DNA of 64,000 nt from CAMAXB01 sp964476565 (GCA_964476565.1 CAYZBG010000012.1:1-64000), one strand, 5' to 3'; counted from the stretch's first letter, positions 26,154 to 35,340 are shown. Program-made: numbers and translations. The notes: generated by a model not told the origin, from the sequence alone.

Positions 26154-26626
26154 TCAACGCCAATCCGCGGCGTGGCCACGACGTCGCGCGGACGCACGCG
26201 AACGTCGTCCTCTTCGAGCCAGAGTCCCGTGGCCGGCGTCGCCGGGCGGGCGTTGAAACTCCGGTCGATGCCCAGGTGCCGCGTCAGGCGCCCAGGACCG
26301 GACACTGTCTCCAGCCCACGGATCAACACGGCCGCCGGATGGCCTTCCGGTCCCGTGACCAGGTTGAGCAGCTCGTGCACGCCATAGCACAGGTAGACAT
26401 ACCAGACGCCGGCCGGACCGAACATCACCTCGGTGCGCGGCGTTCGGCCCCGGGAGGCGTGGCACGCCCGGTCGCGCTCGCCGTGATAAGCCTCGACTTC
26501 GACGATGCGGTGCCGCTCCACCGCACCGTCAGGCCGGGCACGTACCAGCAGCTTCCCGAGCAAAGCGCGCGCAACCGCAACCGTATTTTTGTCCGCGAAC
26601 ACTTTAGCTTCTATTGGGGCCGGCAT
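26045..26626 (-). CDS. DNA-3-methyladenine glycosylase (AAG/MPG family)
   Basis: A 193-aa base-excision repair glycosylase that removes alkylated purines. Diagnostic motifs are LLGKLLVRARPDG, IVEVEAYHGERDRACHASRGRTPRTEVMFG (with the catalytic Glu and the Tyr/His intercalation residues), YVYLCYGVHELLNLV and the C-terminal RIGVDYAGPTWAAKKWRF. The last about 20 residues after WRF are low-complexity Ser/Arg and are probably not conserved. The ATG at 26626 fits the family length. It is divergent from the MFS gene (30 bp) and its 3' end overlaps the GT9 gene antisense by 109 bp. Confidence 0.92.
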   Translation of the reverse strand: MPAPIEAKVFADKNTVAVARALLGKLLVRARPDGAVERHRIVEVEAYHGERDRACHASRGRTPRTEVMFGPAGVWYVYLCYGVHELLNLVTGPEGHPAAVLIRGLETVSGPGRLTRHLGIDRSFNARPATPATGLWLEEDDVRVRPRDVVATPRIGVDYAGPTWAAKKWRFVISTTSSTVIASRPASRRRTRT

Positions 26627-26656
26627 GCTCTTTGATAACGGACGACAACACGCCCG

Positions 26657-28030
26657 ATGCCGAAAACCGCAACGTCGCAGCAGCTCAACCAGAATCTCCG
26701 TCTCTGCACGTGGGACGGCCTGACCGCGACGCCGATCGTTTACCTGCTGCAGCCCGGCAACTTCGTCATCGCCGCCCTGCTCACCGGATTGTACCAGCTG
26801 CCGCCCGCCACCTACGGGCTGATCGTGTCGCTGCCTTACTGGGGCAACTTTGCCCAGGCCTTCCTGATGCCGTTCATGGACCGGATCTTCGCGGCCAAGA
26901 CGGTCACGCTGATTTTTTGCACCCTGCAAATCCTCTGCTGGGCCGCGATGGCGGTGGCCCTGCCCTACCTGCCGGTGGATGCGCCGGAACTGAGCGGCGC
27001 GTGGTTCCTGTTCTTCTTCACGATTTCCGCCGCCGTCACGGCATTCACCGGCGTGAGCTGGACCTCGTGGATCCAGGAGTGGGTGCCGCGCCACCTGCGG
27101 GCCAAGTATTTCGGTGCGCGCAACCGGCTGATGCAGATTGCGCAGGTGATCTTCCTCGTGCTCGTCGGCGAGCTGATCAACCGTAACGCCGGCTCGGTGC
27201 GCGCCTTTCAATTCCTGCTCGGGGCCACCGTCGCCCTCCGCATCGTGTCGGTCATTCTTCAGCACCGCATGCGCACCCACTCGGAGACCGTGCGCACGGA
27301 GGCCCATGCGCCTTACCGGCAACAGCTCGGCGTGCTGCTGGGTTCGCCCGCGTTCCTCTGGCTGATCGCCTACGGTGCGGCGTGGGGCTTCGCCGCCAAC
27401 TGCTTCGGTCCGTTCTACGCCGTCTTCATGTACGACGAGCTCAGCTGGACGGTGCGCGACGTGAGTCAGCTCGTCATCCTCACGAGCGTGGGAGGCGCCC
27501 TCTCTTACCCGTTCTGGGGCGCCATGGCCGGCCGCTTCGGCAACAAGCCCGTCATGCTGTTCTGCATGATCGCCTGGCAGCTGCAAAATTTCGCCTGGTG
27601 CTTCCTCACGCCCGACAACGATTGGATGCTGTACGTGATGTGGTCGTTTGGCGGCATGGTCGCCGCCGGCTTCACCCTCGGTCTCTTCAACATTCAGCTG
27701 CGCGTGATCCCGCCCGCCGCCAAGACCCTCGCGATCAGCGTCAACCTCGCGTGCACCTCCCTCGTAACCGCCATCGCCCCCGTGATTGGCGGCGGAGTGC
27801 TCGGCCATTTCCTCAATCCGGGCGAGGGCCTGCGCGTCTACCACACCGTTTTCATCGTGCAGCCCGTGCTCGCGCTGCTCGCCTGCCTGCTGCTCGTCCG
27901 CGTGCACGAACCGGCAGCCAGCCCGCTCTCCAGCGTGGTCGGCGCGATGCGCAACATTCGGACGCTGAGCGGCATGTTTGGCCTCGGGTTTCTCGCCAAC
28001 TTCATCTTTGTGAAGAATCCTCGCCGGTGA
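26657..28030 (+). CDS. Major facilitator superfamily transporter
   Basis: A 457-aa polytopic membrane protein with about twelve hydrophobic segments. The N-terminus (LCTWDGLTATPIVYLLQPGNFVIAALLTG) and the cytoplasmic loop VPRHLRAKYFGARNRLMQ resemble uncharacterised MFS proteins common in Verrucomicrobiota. Substrate unknown. A terminal hydrophobic stretch (MFGLGFLANFIFVKNP) follows the twelfth helix. The start at 26657 is divergent from the DNA glycosylase gene. Confidence 0.85.
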   Translation: MPKTATSQQLNQNLRLCTWDGLTATPIVYLLQPGNFVIAALLTGLYQLPPATYGLIVSLPYWGNFAQAFLMPFMDRIFAAKTVTLIFCTLQILCWAAMAVALPYLPVDAPELSGAWFLFFFTISAAVTAFTGVSWTSWIQEWVPRHLRAKYFGARNRLMQIAQVIFLVLVGELINRNAGSVRAFQFLLGATVALRIVSVILQHRMRTHSETVRTEAHAPYRQQLGVLLGSPAFLWLIAYGAAWGFAANCFGPFYAVFMYDELSWTVRDVSQLVILTSVGGALSYPFWGAMAGRFGNKPVMLFCMIAWQLQNFAWCFLTPDNDWMLYVMWSFGGMVAAGFTLGLFNIQLRVIPPAAKTLAISVNLACTSLVTAIAPVIGGGVLGHFLNPGEGLRVYHTVFIVQPVLALLACLLLVRVHEPAASPLSSVVGAMRNIRTLSGMFGLGFLANFIFVKNPRR

Positions 28031-28175
28031 CGGACGTTTTCGCTGGCCGATGCCCGCCGGCAAGCAAAGCTTCCGTTCTGCTTCCCCGGATCGCGATTGC
28101 GGTCCATTTGCGTAAACCCTTCGTGCGACGTTTCTCGAAACCTTCGCCGGAGCTTTTTGTCTCACCCCAAACGTC

Positions 28176-28871
28176 ATGACCAAAAACCTCATTGTTGCCA
28201 TCCTTGCCGTGTTGCTCGTCATCGCCGGAATCTTCGGCTACCGCGCCTATCGCGACAGTGTTGAACAACGGCTCGCCGCCGAGCGCGCCGCGATCGAAAA
28301 GGCCGAGGTCGAACGCCGCGAGGCCGAGGCCCGCCAACGGGCCGCCGCCGAGGCCGAAGCGCATCGTCTGGCCGCAGAGAAGGCCCGTCTCGCCGCCGAG
28401 GAAGCCGAGCGCAACCTCGCCCGGCTGCGCGCCGAGCAGGCCGCTGCCGAGGTGGCCCGCGCCGCCGCCGAACAGGAAGCCCGCCGGGCCGCCGCCGAGG
28501 TCGAGCGCCTCGCCCGCGAACGCGAACTCGCCCAGGGCGAGGCCCGCGCCCGCGCCGAACAGGCCGAACGCGAAGCTGCCGCCGCCAATGCCGCGCGCCG
28601 CGATGCCCTTGCCCGTCTCGCCGCCTTGGAGCAGCAGAAACGCGCCGACGCCGAGGCGGAAGCCGCCCGCCTCGCCGCCCTCCAGCGTCAGCAGGCGATG
28701 GAAACGGAAGCCGCCGAACAGCGCATGCTGCTCGCCCGCGCCGTCCTCCCGAGCGATTACAAGCGCCGCCAACACTACTACCTGAACATCGAAATGGTGA
28801 ACGCGGCCGGCGGCGTGCTCGTTTCGCCGGCCCCTTCAGCCCCCGCCGCTACCACGGCGGCCAAGGAGTAA
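28176..28871 (+). CDS. Membrane-anchored Ala/Glu/Arg-rich coiled-coil protein
   Basis: A 231-aa protein with one N-terminal transmembrane helix (LIVAILAVLLVIAGIFGY) and an almost uninterrupted charged Ala-rich helix from about residue 30 to 190, a TolA-like composition. The C-terminal 40 residues (DYKRRQHYYLNIEMVNAAGG) look folded and different. No family can be named with confidence; a periplasmic spacer or tether is plausible by analogy with TolA. A strong intrinsic terminator sits 17 bp after the stop, so it ends a transcript. Confidence 0.75.
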   Translation: MTKNLIVAILAVLLVIAGIFGYRAYRDSVEQRLAAERAAIEKAEVERREAEARQRAAAEAEAHRLAAEKARLAAEEAERNLARLRAEQAAAEVARAAAEQEARRAAAEVERLARERELAQGEARARAEQAEREAAAANAARRDALARLAALEQQKRADAEAEAARLAALQRQQAMETEAAEQRMLLARAVLPSDYKRRQHYYLNIEMVNAAGGVLVSPAPSAPAATTAAKE

Positions 28872-28887
28872 GGCCCGTCTGAGCGGT

Positions 28888-28919
28888 GCGGACCGACGCG
28901 GACGGTCCGCGGATTTTTT
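28888..28919 (+). terminator. Rho-independent terminator
   Basis: An 8-bp perfect stem GCGGACCG/CGGTCCGC (28888-28895 and 28903-28910) with a 7-nt loop, followed by a run of six T. It ends the coiled-coil protein transcript. Confidence 0.88.
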
Positions 28920-28979
28920 GCGAAACTGTTCCACGCCATCGCTTGCAGGGACGTCCGGTCGTCCTACGGTGACGGCGTT

Positions 28980-29105
28980 GTGCGCACGTTCCTCACCTTA
29001 GCACGTCCCTTTGCCACGCCGCTCGACGGCGCCGTCCTGAACCTGGCGCCCGCCTTGTCGGCCGCCGACGCAACGACCGGCCTCGGGGAGGAGGCCTGCG
29101 CATGA
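28980..29105 (+). CDS. Possible 41-aa leader peptide before the RND operon
   Basis: A GTG-started frame of 41 codons (VRTFLTLARPFATPLDGAVL...) ends TGA at 29103-29105, overlapping the ATG of the adaptor gene as ATGA. Such overlap usually marks translational coupling. It has no recognisable domain and no clear Shine-Dalgarno sequence, and it could be chance in this GC-rich DNA. Confidence 0.3.
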   Translation: MRTFLTLARPFATPLDGAVLNLAPALSAADATTGLGEEACA

Positions 29106-30382
29106 GCCGCCTGCGGTGCCCGCTCACCCTTGCCCTCCTCGCGGCCTTCACGGCTGGTTGCTACGACGAGGCGGCGCAGGCGCCGATGCCCAACATCACC
29201 GCCCCGCCAGTCGAGGCCGTGCAGGCCCGCTTCGGCGGACTGCCCTTGGTCGAGCGCCTGAGCGGAACGGTGCGGGCCGACAACCAGGTCTCCCTTTATC
29301 CCGAACTGTCCGGCCGCATCGCCGCCGTGCGCGTGCAGGACGGCGACAGTGTCACCGCCGGACAAATCCTGGTCGAAATCAACGCCGACCCGGTGCGGGA
29401 ACAACTCCGCCAGGCCGAGGCCGGCCTGCGCATCGGCGAAGCCCGCGTCCGGCAAGCCAAGGCGCGTCTGGCCGAACTGCAGGCGCAAGCCCAGCGCACC
29501 CGCTCGCTTGGAGCACGCGAACTGGTCAGCGCACTCGAGCTCGACACCATCGCCGCCCAGGTCGAATCCGCCGCGGCCGACGTGGCCCTCGCCGAGGCGC
29601 AACGCGAACAGAACGCCGCTACGCTCGCTGAACAGCAGGACCTGCTCAACAAGGCGTTCGTCCGCTCGCCGATCGACGGCGTGGTCGGACAGCGCAACGC
29701 AGAGGTCGGCATGCAGGCGTCGCCCTCCACGCGCCTCTTCACCGTCGGCAACGTCGACCGGGTCAAGGTCCGCGTGAACGTGACCGACAACATGCTGCGT
29801 TACCTCGAGGCCGGCCAGCCCGCCCGCATCACCCTGCCCGCGCCCGGCGGCGGACGTCTGCTCACGGCTGAGGTGAGCCGCATCTCGCCGTTCCTCAACG
29901 AGGTCACGCGCACCACCGAGGCGGAGATCGAGATCGCCAACGAGGGGCGCGTGCTCCGGCCGGGCATGTTCGTGCCCGTCGACATCCTCTATGGCCAGAG
30001 CCAGCAGGCGACCTTGGTGCCGACCAGCGCGCTCTTCACCGATCCCGATACCGGCCAGAGCGGTATCTTTGTCCTCACCGGCACCGTGACCCTGCCGGCC
30101 GTCGGCGGCCCCGCTCCACCGCCGCTTTCCGAACCGGTGCCGGTCGAGTTTCGTCCCGTCGCCCTCATCGCCCGCGGCGCCATGGAGGTTGCGGTCTCCG
30201 GCGTCGCCGCCGGCGACTGGGTGGTGACGCTCGGCCAGGATCTCCTTTCGACCGGACGTTCGCAGGCCCGTGTGCGCGCAGTCACCTGGGATCATGTCAT
30301 GACCCTGCAGGGCCTGAAACGCGAGGACCTGCTCGACGCCGTCCTCCAACCCGACGCTCCCTCGCCCGCTCCCGGGACCTGA
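29102..30382 (+). CDS. RND efflux periplasmic adaptor (membrane fusion protein)
   Basis: A 426-aa HlyD/AcrA-type adaptor. The signal peptide ends in the lipobox TAGC, so it is a predicted lipoprotein. The order is lipoyl half (VSLYPELSGRIAAVRVQDGDSVTAGQILVEI), coiled-coil hairpin (about residues 95-185), second lipoyl half (AFVRSPIDGVVGQRNAEVGMQAS), beta-barrel and membrane-proximal domain. It couples the RND pump to an outer-membrane channel. The pump gene follows 13 bp downstream. No TolC homologue is in the window, so the outer-membrane partner must be encoded elsewhere. Confidence 0.93.
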   Translation: MSRLRCPLTLALLAAFTAGCYDEAAQAPMPNITAPPVEAVQARFGGLPLVERLSGTVRADNQVSLYPELSGRIAAVRVQDGDSVTAGQILVEINADPVREQLRQAEAGLRIGEARVRQAKARLAELQAQAQRTRSLGARELVSALELDTIAAQVESAAADVALAEAQREQNAATLAEQQDLLNKAFVRSPIDGVVGQRNAEVGMQASPSTRLFTVGNVDRVKVRVNVTDNMLRYLEAGQPARITLPAPGGGRLLTAEVSRISPFLNEVTRTTEAEIEIANEGRVLRPGMFVPVDILYGQSQQATLVPTSALFTDPDTGQSGIFVLTGTVTLPAVGGPAPPPLSEPVPVEFRPVALIARGAMEVAVSGVAAGDWVVTLGQDLLSTGRSQARVRAVTWDHVMTLQGLKREDLLDAVLQPDAPSPAPGT

Positions 30383-30395
30383 ACCGCCTGCCGAC

Positions 30396-33300
30396 ATGCC
30401 GTTGACCGAAACCTCCGTCAAACGTCCGGTCGCCACGATGATGGCGTTCCTCATCATCGTCACCCTGGGCGTGGCCGGCCTGCGCCACCTTCCGATCGAC
30501 CTGCTGCCTCCGATCGAATTCCCGCAGCTCACCGTCGCGGTGAATTACCCGAACGTCGGCCCGGAGGAGATCGAGCAGATCATCACCCAGCCGGTGGAGA
30601 ACGCCGTCGCCGGTGTGCCGGGCGTCGAGCGCGTGCGGTCGCGCTCAGGCGAAGGGTCGAGCCGGGTGACCCTCGATTTCTCCCGCGGCACCAACATCGA
30701 CGAGGCGGCCAACGATCTCCGCGCCGCCCTCGACACCCTCGGCAACGACCTGCCGCCGGAAGCCGACCCGCCGCGGGTGTGGAAGTTCGACCCCGACAAC
30801 ACGCCCATCGTGATCGTGGGCGCGAGTTCCCCGTTCAAGAACGTGCAGGAACTCACCGTCACGCTCGAACGCGAGATCACCCGCCGGTTTGAACAGATTC
30901 CAGGCGTCGGCACGATCGACGTCTGGGGCGGCATCCATCGCGAGGTGCACGTCCACCTGCAGCGCGACCGCCTCAACGCCAGCCGCCTCTCCGCCAGCGA
31001 CGTCCGCAACGCCATCGCCCGGAGCAACGCCAACCTCCCGGGAGGCAACGTCGCCACTGGCGTGCAGGAGATCTACATCCGCACCCTCGGCGAGTACGCG
31101 AGCGTCGACGAGATCGCCAACACCGTCGTCGCCCAGGTCGACGGCCAGCCCATCCGCGTCCGTGATGTCGCCGACGTGACCTTCGGGTACGAGGACCTGC
31201 GCGAGGTGGTCGAGATCGACGGCCGCCCGATGCTCCGCTTCGGCATCCAGAAGCAGACCGGCGCCAACACCGTGGCCGTCGCCGCCGCGATCCGGGACGA
31301 GATTGCCCGCATCAATGCCGAGCGCCGCGATGTGTCGCTGTTCGTCGCCTCCGACCAGAGCGTGTTCATCCAGGCCTCGATCGACAACGTCCGGTCCTCC
31401 GCGATCTACGGCGCCCTACTCGCCGTATTCATCCTCTACGTTTTCCTGCGCAACGGTTCGTCAACCTTCATCATCGCAGCCTCGATCCCGATCTCGATCA
31501 TCGCCACCTTCGGCCTGCTGTACTTCAGCGGGCTCACGCTCAACCAGATGAGCTTCGGCGGCCTTGCCCTCGGCGTGGGCATGGTCGTGGACAACGCCGT
31601 GGTCGTGCTTGAGAACATCGTGCGCCACCGCGAGGCCGGGAAGGATGCGCGCGCCAGCGCCCTCGTCGGCACCCGCGAGGTTGCCGGGGCGATCACCGCG
31701 TCCACCCTGACGACCTGCGTCATCTTCATCCCGGTGGTCTTCATGCAGACGATCTCGGGCGTGATCTTCCAGCAGCTCGCGCTGGTGGTCGTGTTCTCGC
31801 TCGCGTGCTCCCTGCTCGTCGCGTTGACCCTGGTCCCGATGCTGGCGAGCAAGCTGCTCGCGGTCCGCTCCGCCCGGGCGGAGCGCGCCGCCGCCCGGCT
31901 CGCCTTCATCCAGCGCGGCCTCCAGCGGCTCGAGGACCGTTACGCGGCGGTGCTGGATGCCTCGATCGCGCACAAGAAGCGCGTCGCCGGCGTCACGCTG
32001 CTGCTCGTCATCGCCGGCTTTGCCGCGGTGCCCCTCATTCCGGTCGAACTCGCCCCGCAGTCGGATGCCGACCTCGTGGATGTCGACATGAACATGGGCG
32101 ACGGCACCAACATCGCCGTCGTCAACCGCTACCTGCTCGAACTGGAGCAGATCGTGAAGGAGCAGCTGCCGCCGGGCGATGTCGCCCATCTCGCCACCGA
32201 GGTGACGGACGGCAGCGCCGAGGTGGAGATCACCCTCAAACCCGAGGCGAGCATCAGCAACTCGGAGTTGGCCGATCGCCTGCGCCTCGCCACCGCCGGC
32301 CTCATCCCCGGCGGCGAGATCCGCGTGCGGGCCCGGTCCGGCCTGTGGATCCTGCGGCGCATCTTCGGCTCGGGGGGCGACGAGGACGTCGCGATCGAGC
32401 TGCGGGGCTACGACCTCGAAAAGGCGCAGCAGATCGCCCTCCAGATCCAGACCGCGATCGAGGTCATCCCAGGCATCGCCGACGTGCGCATCAGCAACCG
32501 CGAGGGGCGTTCCGAGGAGAACGTGCTGCTCGATCGGGTCAAATTGCAGGAGCTCGGCCTGAGCGTGCGCGACGTCGCCGAAGCGATCCAGACCAACGTC
32601 GGCGGCAGCCGCGCCGGCTCCTACCGCATCGGCGGCGAGGAATTCCCCATCACCGTGCGCCTGCAGCCCGACGACCGCCGGGGCGTGCAGAGCCTCGACA
32701 ACATTCCCATCCGCCTGCCGGGCGGAGAGACCATTCCGGTGTCATCGGTGATCGACGTGCGGGCCGGCCGCGGGCCGCCGGAGATCCAGCGGATCGACAG
32801 CCAGCGCGTCACCACCATCACCGCGGTGCTGGGCTCCGGCCTGCCGCTGGGCGAGGCCGTCGCCGCCATCCGCGAGCGCACTGCCGGCATTGCCCTGCCG
32901 CCCGGATTCTCGCTGTATTTTGGTGGCGAATACGAAGAGCAGCGCAAGGCGGCGGTGGACTTCCAACTCTCGCTCTTCATCGCGGTCGTGCTGATCTACA
33001 TGGTGATGGCCGGCCAGTTCGAGCGCTTCCTCGATCCGCTGATCGTGCTGTTCTCCATTCCGCTCGCAGTCATCGGCGTGGTGCCGACGCTCCTGCTCAC
33101 CGGCACGACGTTGAACATGCAGAGCCTGATGGGCGTGGTCATGCTCACGGGCATCGTGGTGAACAACGCCATCGTGCTCGTCGACTACATCAACCTGTTG
33201 CGCCGCGAGGAAGGGGTCCCCCTGGTGGAGGCCGTGCGCATCGCCGGTCGGCGGCGGTTGCGCCCGATCCTGATGACCACGCTGACGACCGTCCTGGGCC

Positions 33301-33509
33301 TGCTGCCCATGTCGTTCGGCATCGGCACGGGCGCAGAGCTGCAGGCCTCCCTCGCCCGCGTGGTGCTCGGCGGGCTGGTTGCCTCCACGCTCGTTACCCT
33401 CGTTTTCATCCCCGTGGTCTACCTCGGCTGCTACGGTTGGCTTGAACGCCGTCGCCAACGCGCGTCCGACGCCTCGGCCGCCGGTCTGCCCGCGCCGAGC
33501 CGTCCCTGA
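30396..33509 (+). CDS. RND family inner-membrane efflux pump (HAE-1/AcrB-like)
   Basis: A 1037-aa resistance-nodulation-division pump using the proton gradient to export hydrophobic compounds. It begins LTETSVKRPVATMMAFLIIVTLGVAGLRHLPIDLLPPIEFPQLTV and has two large periplasmic loops and twelve helices. GGLALGVGMVVDNAVVVLENI is the TM4 motif with the paired acidic proton-relay residues. The C-terminal half shows the internal duplication (LMGVVMLTGIVVNNAIVLVDYINLL). The shorter periplasmic loops and general look match the HAE-1/MdtB-like group rather than the metal-exporting CzcA group. It converges on the methyltransferase gene with 14 bp between stops. Confidence 0.95.
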   Translation: MPLTETSVKRPVATMMAFLIIVTLGVAGLRHLPIDLLPPIEFPQLTVAVNYPNVGPEEIEQIITQPVENAVAGVPGVERVRSRSGEGSSRVTLDFSRGTNIDEAANDLRAALDTLGNDLPPEADPPRVWKFDPDNTPIVIVGASSPFKNVQELTVTLEREITRRFEQIPGVGTIDVWGGIHREVHVHLQRDRLNASRLSASDVRNAIARSNANLPGGNVATGVQEIYIRTLGEYASVDEIANTVVAQVDGQPIRVRDVADVTFGYEDLREVVEIDGRPMLRFGIQKQTGANTVAVAAAIRDEIARINAERRDVSLFVASDQSVFIQASIDNVRSSAIYGALLAVFILYVFLRNGSSTFIIAASIPISIIATFGLLYFSGLTLNQMSFGGLALGVGMVVDNAVVVLENIVRHREAGKDARASALVGTREVAGAITASTLTTCVIFIPVVFMQTISGVIFQQLALVVVFSLACSLLVALTLVPMLASKLLAVRSARAERAAARLAFIQRGLQRLEDRYAAVLDASIAHKKRVAGVTLLLVIAGFAAVPLIPVELAPQSDADLVDVDMNMGDGTNIAVVNRYLLELEQIVKEQLPPGDVAHLATEVTDGSAEVEITLKPEASISNSELADRLRLATAGLIPGGEIRVRARSGLWILRRIFGSGGDEDVAIELRGYDLEKAQQIALQIQTAIEVIPGIADVRISNREGRSEENVLLDRVKLQELGLSVRDVAEAIQTNVGGSRAGSYRIGGEEFPITVRLQPDDRRGVQSLDNIPIRLPGGETIPVSSVIDVRAGRGPPEIQRIDSQRVTTITAVLGSGLPLGEAVAAIRERTAGIALPPGFSLYFGGEYEEQRKAAVDFQLSLFIAVVLIYMVMAGQFERFLDPLIVLFSIPLAVIGVVPTLLLTGTTLNMQSLMGVVMLTGIVVNNAIVLVDYINLLRREEGVPLVEAVRIAGRRRLRPILMTTLTTVLGLLPMSFGIGTGAELQASLARVVLGGLVASTLVTLVFIPVVYLGCYGWLERRRQRASDASAAGLPAPSRP

Positions 33510-33523
33510 TGCCGGTTGAGCGG

Positions 33524-34117
33524 TTACGTCGCCACCGCCACCCAGAACCAACAATCCGGGTAAGCGGCCTTCACGTCGGCCGCCTCGCCGTCCTCCGCGT
33601 CTCGGCGCAGTCGCACCTCGACCGTCCAGCCGGCGGACGCCAGCTGGTCCGGCAGGGACGCCGCATCATCTGCCACCGGCGTGCCCAGCACGAGACGTCC
33701 GCCGGCCCGTACACCCCGCCGGAGCGCCTTCAACGCGGCCTCCTGCGCTGCAGCTTCACGGCGGGCCAGACCGCCTTCCAGCCAGAGCACGCCATCGTAC
33801 GTTTCGGCCGGCAGGGCGAGCCGGACCACGTCGGCCACCCGGAAAGGCGTGGCATAGTCGAGGCGCGCCGCCAGTCGCCGCGCCTCGGCCACCAGACCAC
33901 GATCACGCTCGATTCCCAACACCCGCTCGTAGCCGAGTTCCCACAAGCCCAGCGAGACCCGTCCCGCACCGCTGTCCACGTTGAGCAAGGCGTCGGTCGG
34001 ACGAAACCAGCGACGCACCAGGCCTTCCTCCGAACGCCACAGTCCAATCTCGGCCGCAAGCCGGCCTTGCCGGGCCACTTCCTCCGGGGACGCTGCGGGC
34101 AACGACGACGATGACAT
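33524..34117 (-). CDS. Small class I SAM-dependent methyltransferase-like protein
   Basis: A 197-aa protein with a Rossmann-type methyltransferase pattern: ALLNVDSGAGRVSLGLWELGYERVLGIERD covers motif I and the acidic end of strand 2, and ETYDGVLWLEGGLARR is the motif IV region. The motif I glycines (DSGAGRVS) are partly conserved. The substrate is unknown. The ATG at 34117 is chosen; an open frame extends upstream, but its composition looks non-coding. It is divergent from rplU. Confidence 0.65.
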   Translation of the reverse strand: MSSSSLPAASPEEVARQGRLAAEIGLWRSEEGLVRRWFRPTDALLNVDSGAGRVSLGLWELGYERVLGIERDRGLVAEARRLAARLDYATPFRVADVVRLALPAETYDGVLWLEGGLARREAAAQEAALKALRRGVRAGGRLVLGTPVADDAASLPDQLASAGWTVEVRLRRDAEDGEAADVKAAYPDCWFWVAVAT

Positions 34118-34339
34118 GCCCCCTGCTGTGGCGGGCGCATCCCGGGGCTGTCGAGCCGGTTTTGCCCCAACGACGTGCACGTGAATGCGACCCCGGTTGA
34201 ACCCCCGCAGGCGCACGCGGAGGCACCCCGCGCGTCCACCGCAGCCAAGCAATCGCCCCAGAGGGCCCCGGAACCCAAACAATTGCCAAATTTGCCTTGC
34301 GTGCCCCTGCCCCAAACTTCTTAGTTCGCCGTTTTATTT
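34118..34339. promoter_or_regulatory. Divergent spacer upstream of rplU
   Basis: A 222-bp non-coding spacer between the methyltransferase start and rplU. Its rplU-proximal 60 bp are AT-richer (CCAAACAATTGCCAAATTTG... to TTTTATTTATG) and must hold the ribosomal promoter and leader, but I cannot assign -35/-10 boxes convincingly. Confidence 0.4.
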
Positions 34340-34654
34340 ATGAAAGCGACCATCAAAACCCAAGGCCAACAGTTCGCTGTCACCGAGGGAGACATTCTGA
34401 TCGTGAACCGCTACCCCAACACGGAAGCCGGCTCCACCGTCGAGATCACCGACGTCCTCTCCGCCGGTGAAGGCGCCGCCTTCAAGGTCGGCAGCCCCCG
34501 TCTTTCGGGCGCCAAGGTCACGGCCAAGATCCTCGAGAACAAGCGCGGCGACAAGGTCATCGTCTTCAAGAAGAAGAAGCGCAAGGGTTACGAGCGCAAG
34601 CGCGGCCACCGTCAGGAGCTGTCGGTCATCAAGATCGAGTCCATCTCCGCCTAA
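34340..34654 (+). CDS. rplU: 50S ribosomal protein L21
   Basis: A 104-aa L21 protein, a 23S rRNA-binding component of the large subunit. It opens KATIKTQGQQFAVTEGDILIVNRYP and carries the conserved basic segment FKKKKRKGYERKRGHRQ near the C-terminus. It is 28 bp upstream of rpmA, the standard bacterial pair; the usual third member, obg, is not adjacent. Confidence 0.98.
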   Translation: MKATIKTQGQQFAVTEGDILIVNRYPNTEAGSTVEITDVLSAGEGAAFKVGSPRLSGAKVTAKILENKRGDKVIVFKKKKRKGYERKRGHRQELSVIKIESISA

Positions 34655-34665
34655 TTTTAACCACT

Positions 34666-34672
34666 AAAGGAG
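34666..34672 (+). promoter_or_regulatory. Ribosome binding site of rpmA
   Basis: AAAGGAG ten bases before the rpmA ATG. It is one of the few clear Shine-Dalgarno sequences in this window, consistent with very high expression. Confidence 0.85.
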
Positions 34673-34682
34673 ACATTTCGTC

Positions 34683-34931
34683 ATGGCGCATAAGAAAGGT
34701 GCAGGATCTACATCCAACGGTCGCGAAAGTCAGTCGAAGCGACTGGGCGTGAAGAAGTTCGGCGGCCAGAGCGTGATCGCCGGCAACATCATCGTCCGCC
34801 AGCGTGGCAGCAAGCTGCACGCCGGCAAGAACGTGGGCATTGGCCGCGACTGGACCCTCTTCGCCCTCAAGGACGGCGTGGTCGAGTTCGACAAGGTTCA
34901 CCGCCGCGTCTCGATCGCCGCGAAGGCCTAA
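34683..34931 (+). CDS. rpmA: 50S ribosomal protein L27
   Basis: An 82-aa L27 protein that reaches towards the peptidyl-transferase centre. It begins MAHKKGAGSTSNGRESQSKRLGVKKFGGQ without the Firmicutes-type cleavable leader and keeps the family core GNIIVRQRGSKLHAGKNVGIGRDWTLFAL. It is followed 27 bp later by a strong terminator that closes the rplU-rpmA operon. Confidence 0.98.
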   Translation: MAHKKGAGSTSNGRESQSKRLGVKKFGGQSVIAGNIIVRQRGSKLHAGKNVGIGRDWTLFALKDGVVEFDKVHRRVSIAAKA

Positions 34932-34958
34932 GGGCTCCCCGATCGTTCGTTTTCCTGA

Positions 34959-34990
34959 CGCCGGACCGCAAGGTCCGGCGTTTTTTGTTT
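34959..34990 (+). terminator. Rho-independent terminator of rplU-rpmA
   Basis: A 9-bp perfect stem CGCCGGACC/GGTCCGGCG with a GCAA tetraloop, followed by TTTTTTGTTTT. A very strong intrinsic terminator. Confidence 0.95.
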
Positions 34991-35025
34991 TGCCGCCCGG
35001 CCCTTCGTCTCGCGCTACTGGGAGT

Positions 35026-35340
35026 GTGCCGGATCGACTCACCGAACTGAAGCAGCAACGCGCCCTTGTGGCCGGCCATTTGCAGTGGCTCGATCGGGAG
35101 ATCGCCGCGCTGGAGCCGGCGCCAGGAAAACCGGTGCCCGTCAGTGCTCCACCACCGCCCGCCGCGGTCGCTCCCGTGGCGTCCCCTGCTCCGACCGCCG
35201 ACCCAATATTCGCCGCTCTGCAGGACGAGGAACGGCGGCGCGGTGAGGTGTCAAAATCCGGCTGCTGGATCGTGTTTGCCGGTGTGCTCGTCGTGATCGT
35301 TGGCGCCGTCACCGCGATCATATTGATTCGCTACCGCTGA
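35026..35340 (+). CDS. Small membrane protein with N-terminal helix
   Basis: A 104-aa protein. Residues 1-30 predict an amphipathic helix (RLTELKQQRALVAGHLQWLDREIAALE), then a Pro/Ala-rich linker, and a C-terminal transmembrane helix (CWIVFAGVLVVIVGAVTAIILI). No family recognised. The GTG at 35026 is chosen because it follows the terminator and opens the helix; the start is uncertain. It lies 77 bp upstream of the next small gene, in the same orientation as the MamK-like gene. Confidence 0.55.
   Translation: MPDRLTELKQQRALVAGHLQWLDREIAALEPAPGKPVPVSAPPPPAAVAPVASPAPTADPIFAALQDEERRRGEVSKSGCWIVFAGVLVVIVGAVTAIILIRYR

Noticed and set aside
28964..30532. A 522-codon minus-strand frame
   Set aside because: Antisense to the RND adaptor gene, whose lipobox, lipoyl halves and coiled coil are intact.
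31805..33445. A 546-codon plus-strand frame within the RND pump gene
   Set aside because: Overlapping frame inside a well-conserved RND pump; Arg/Pro/Gly-rich with no family match.
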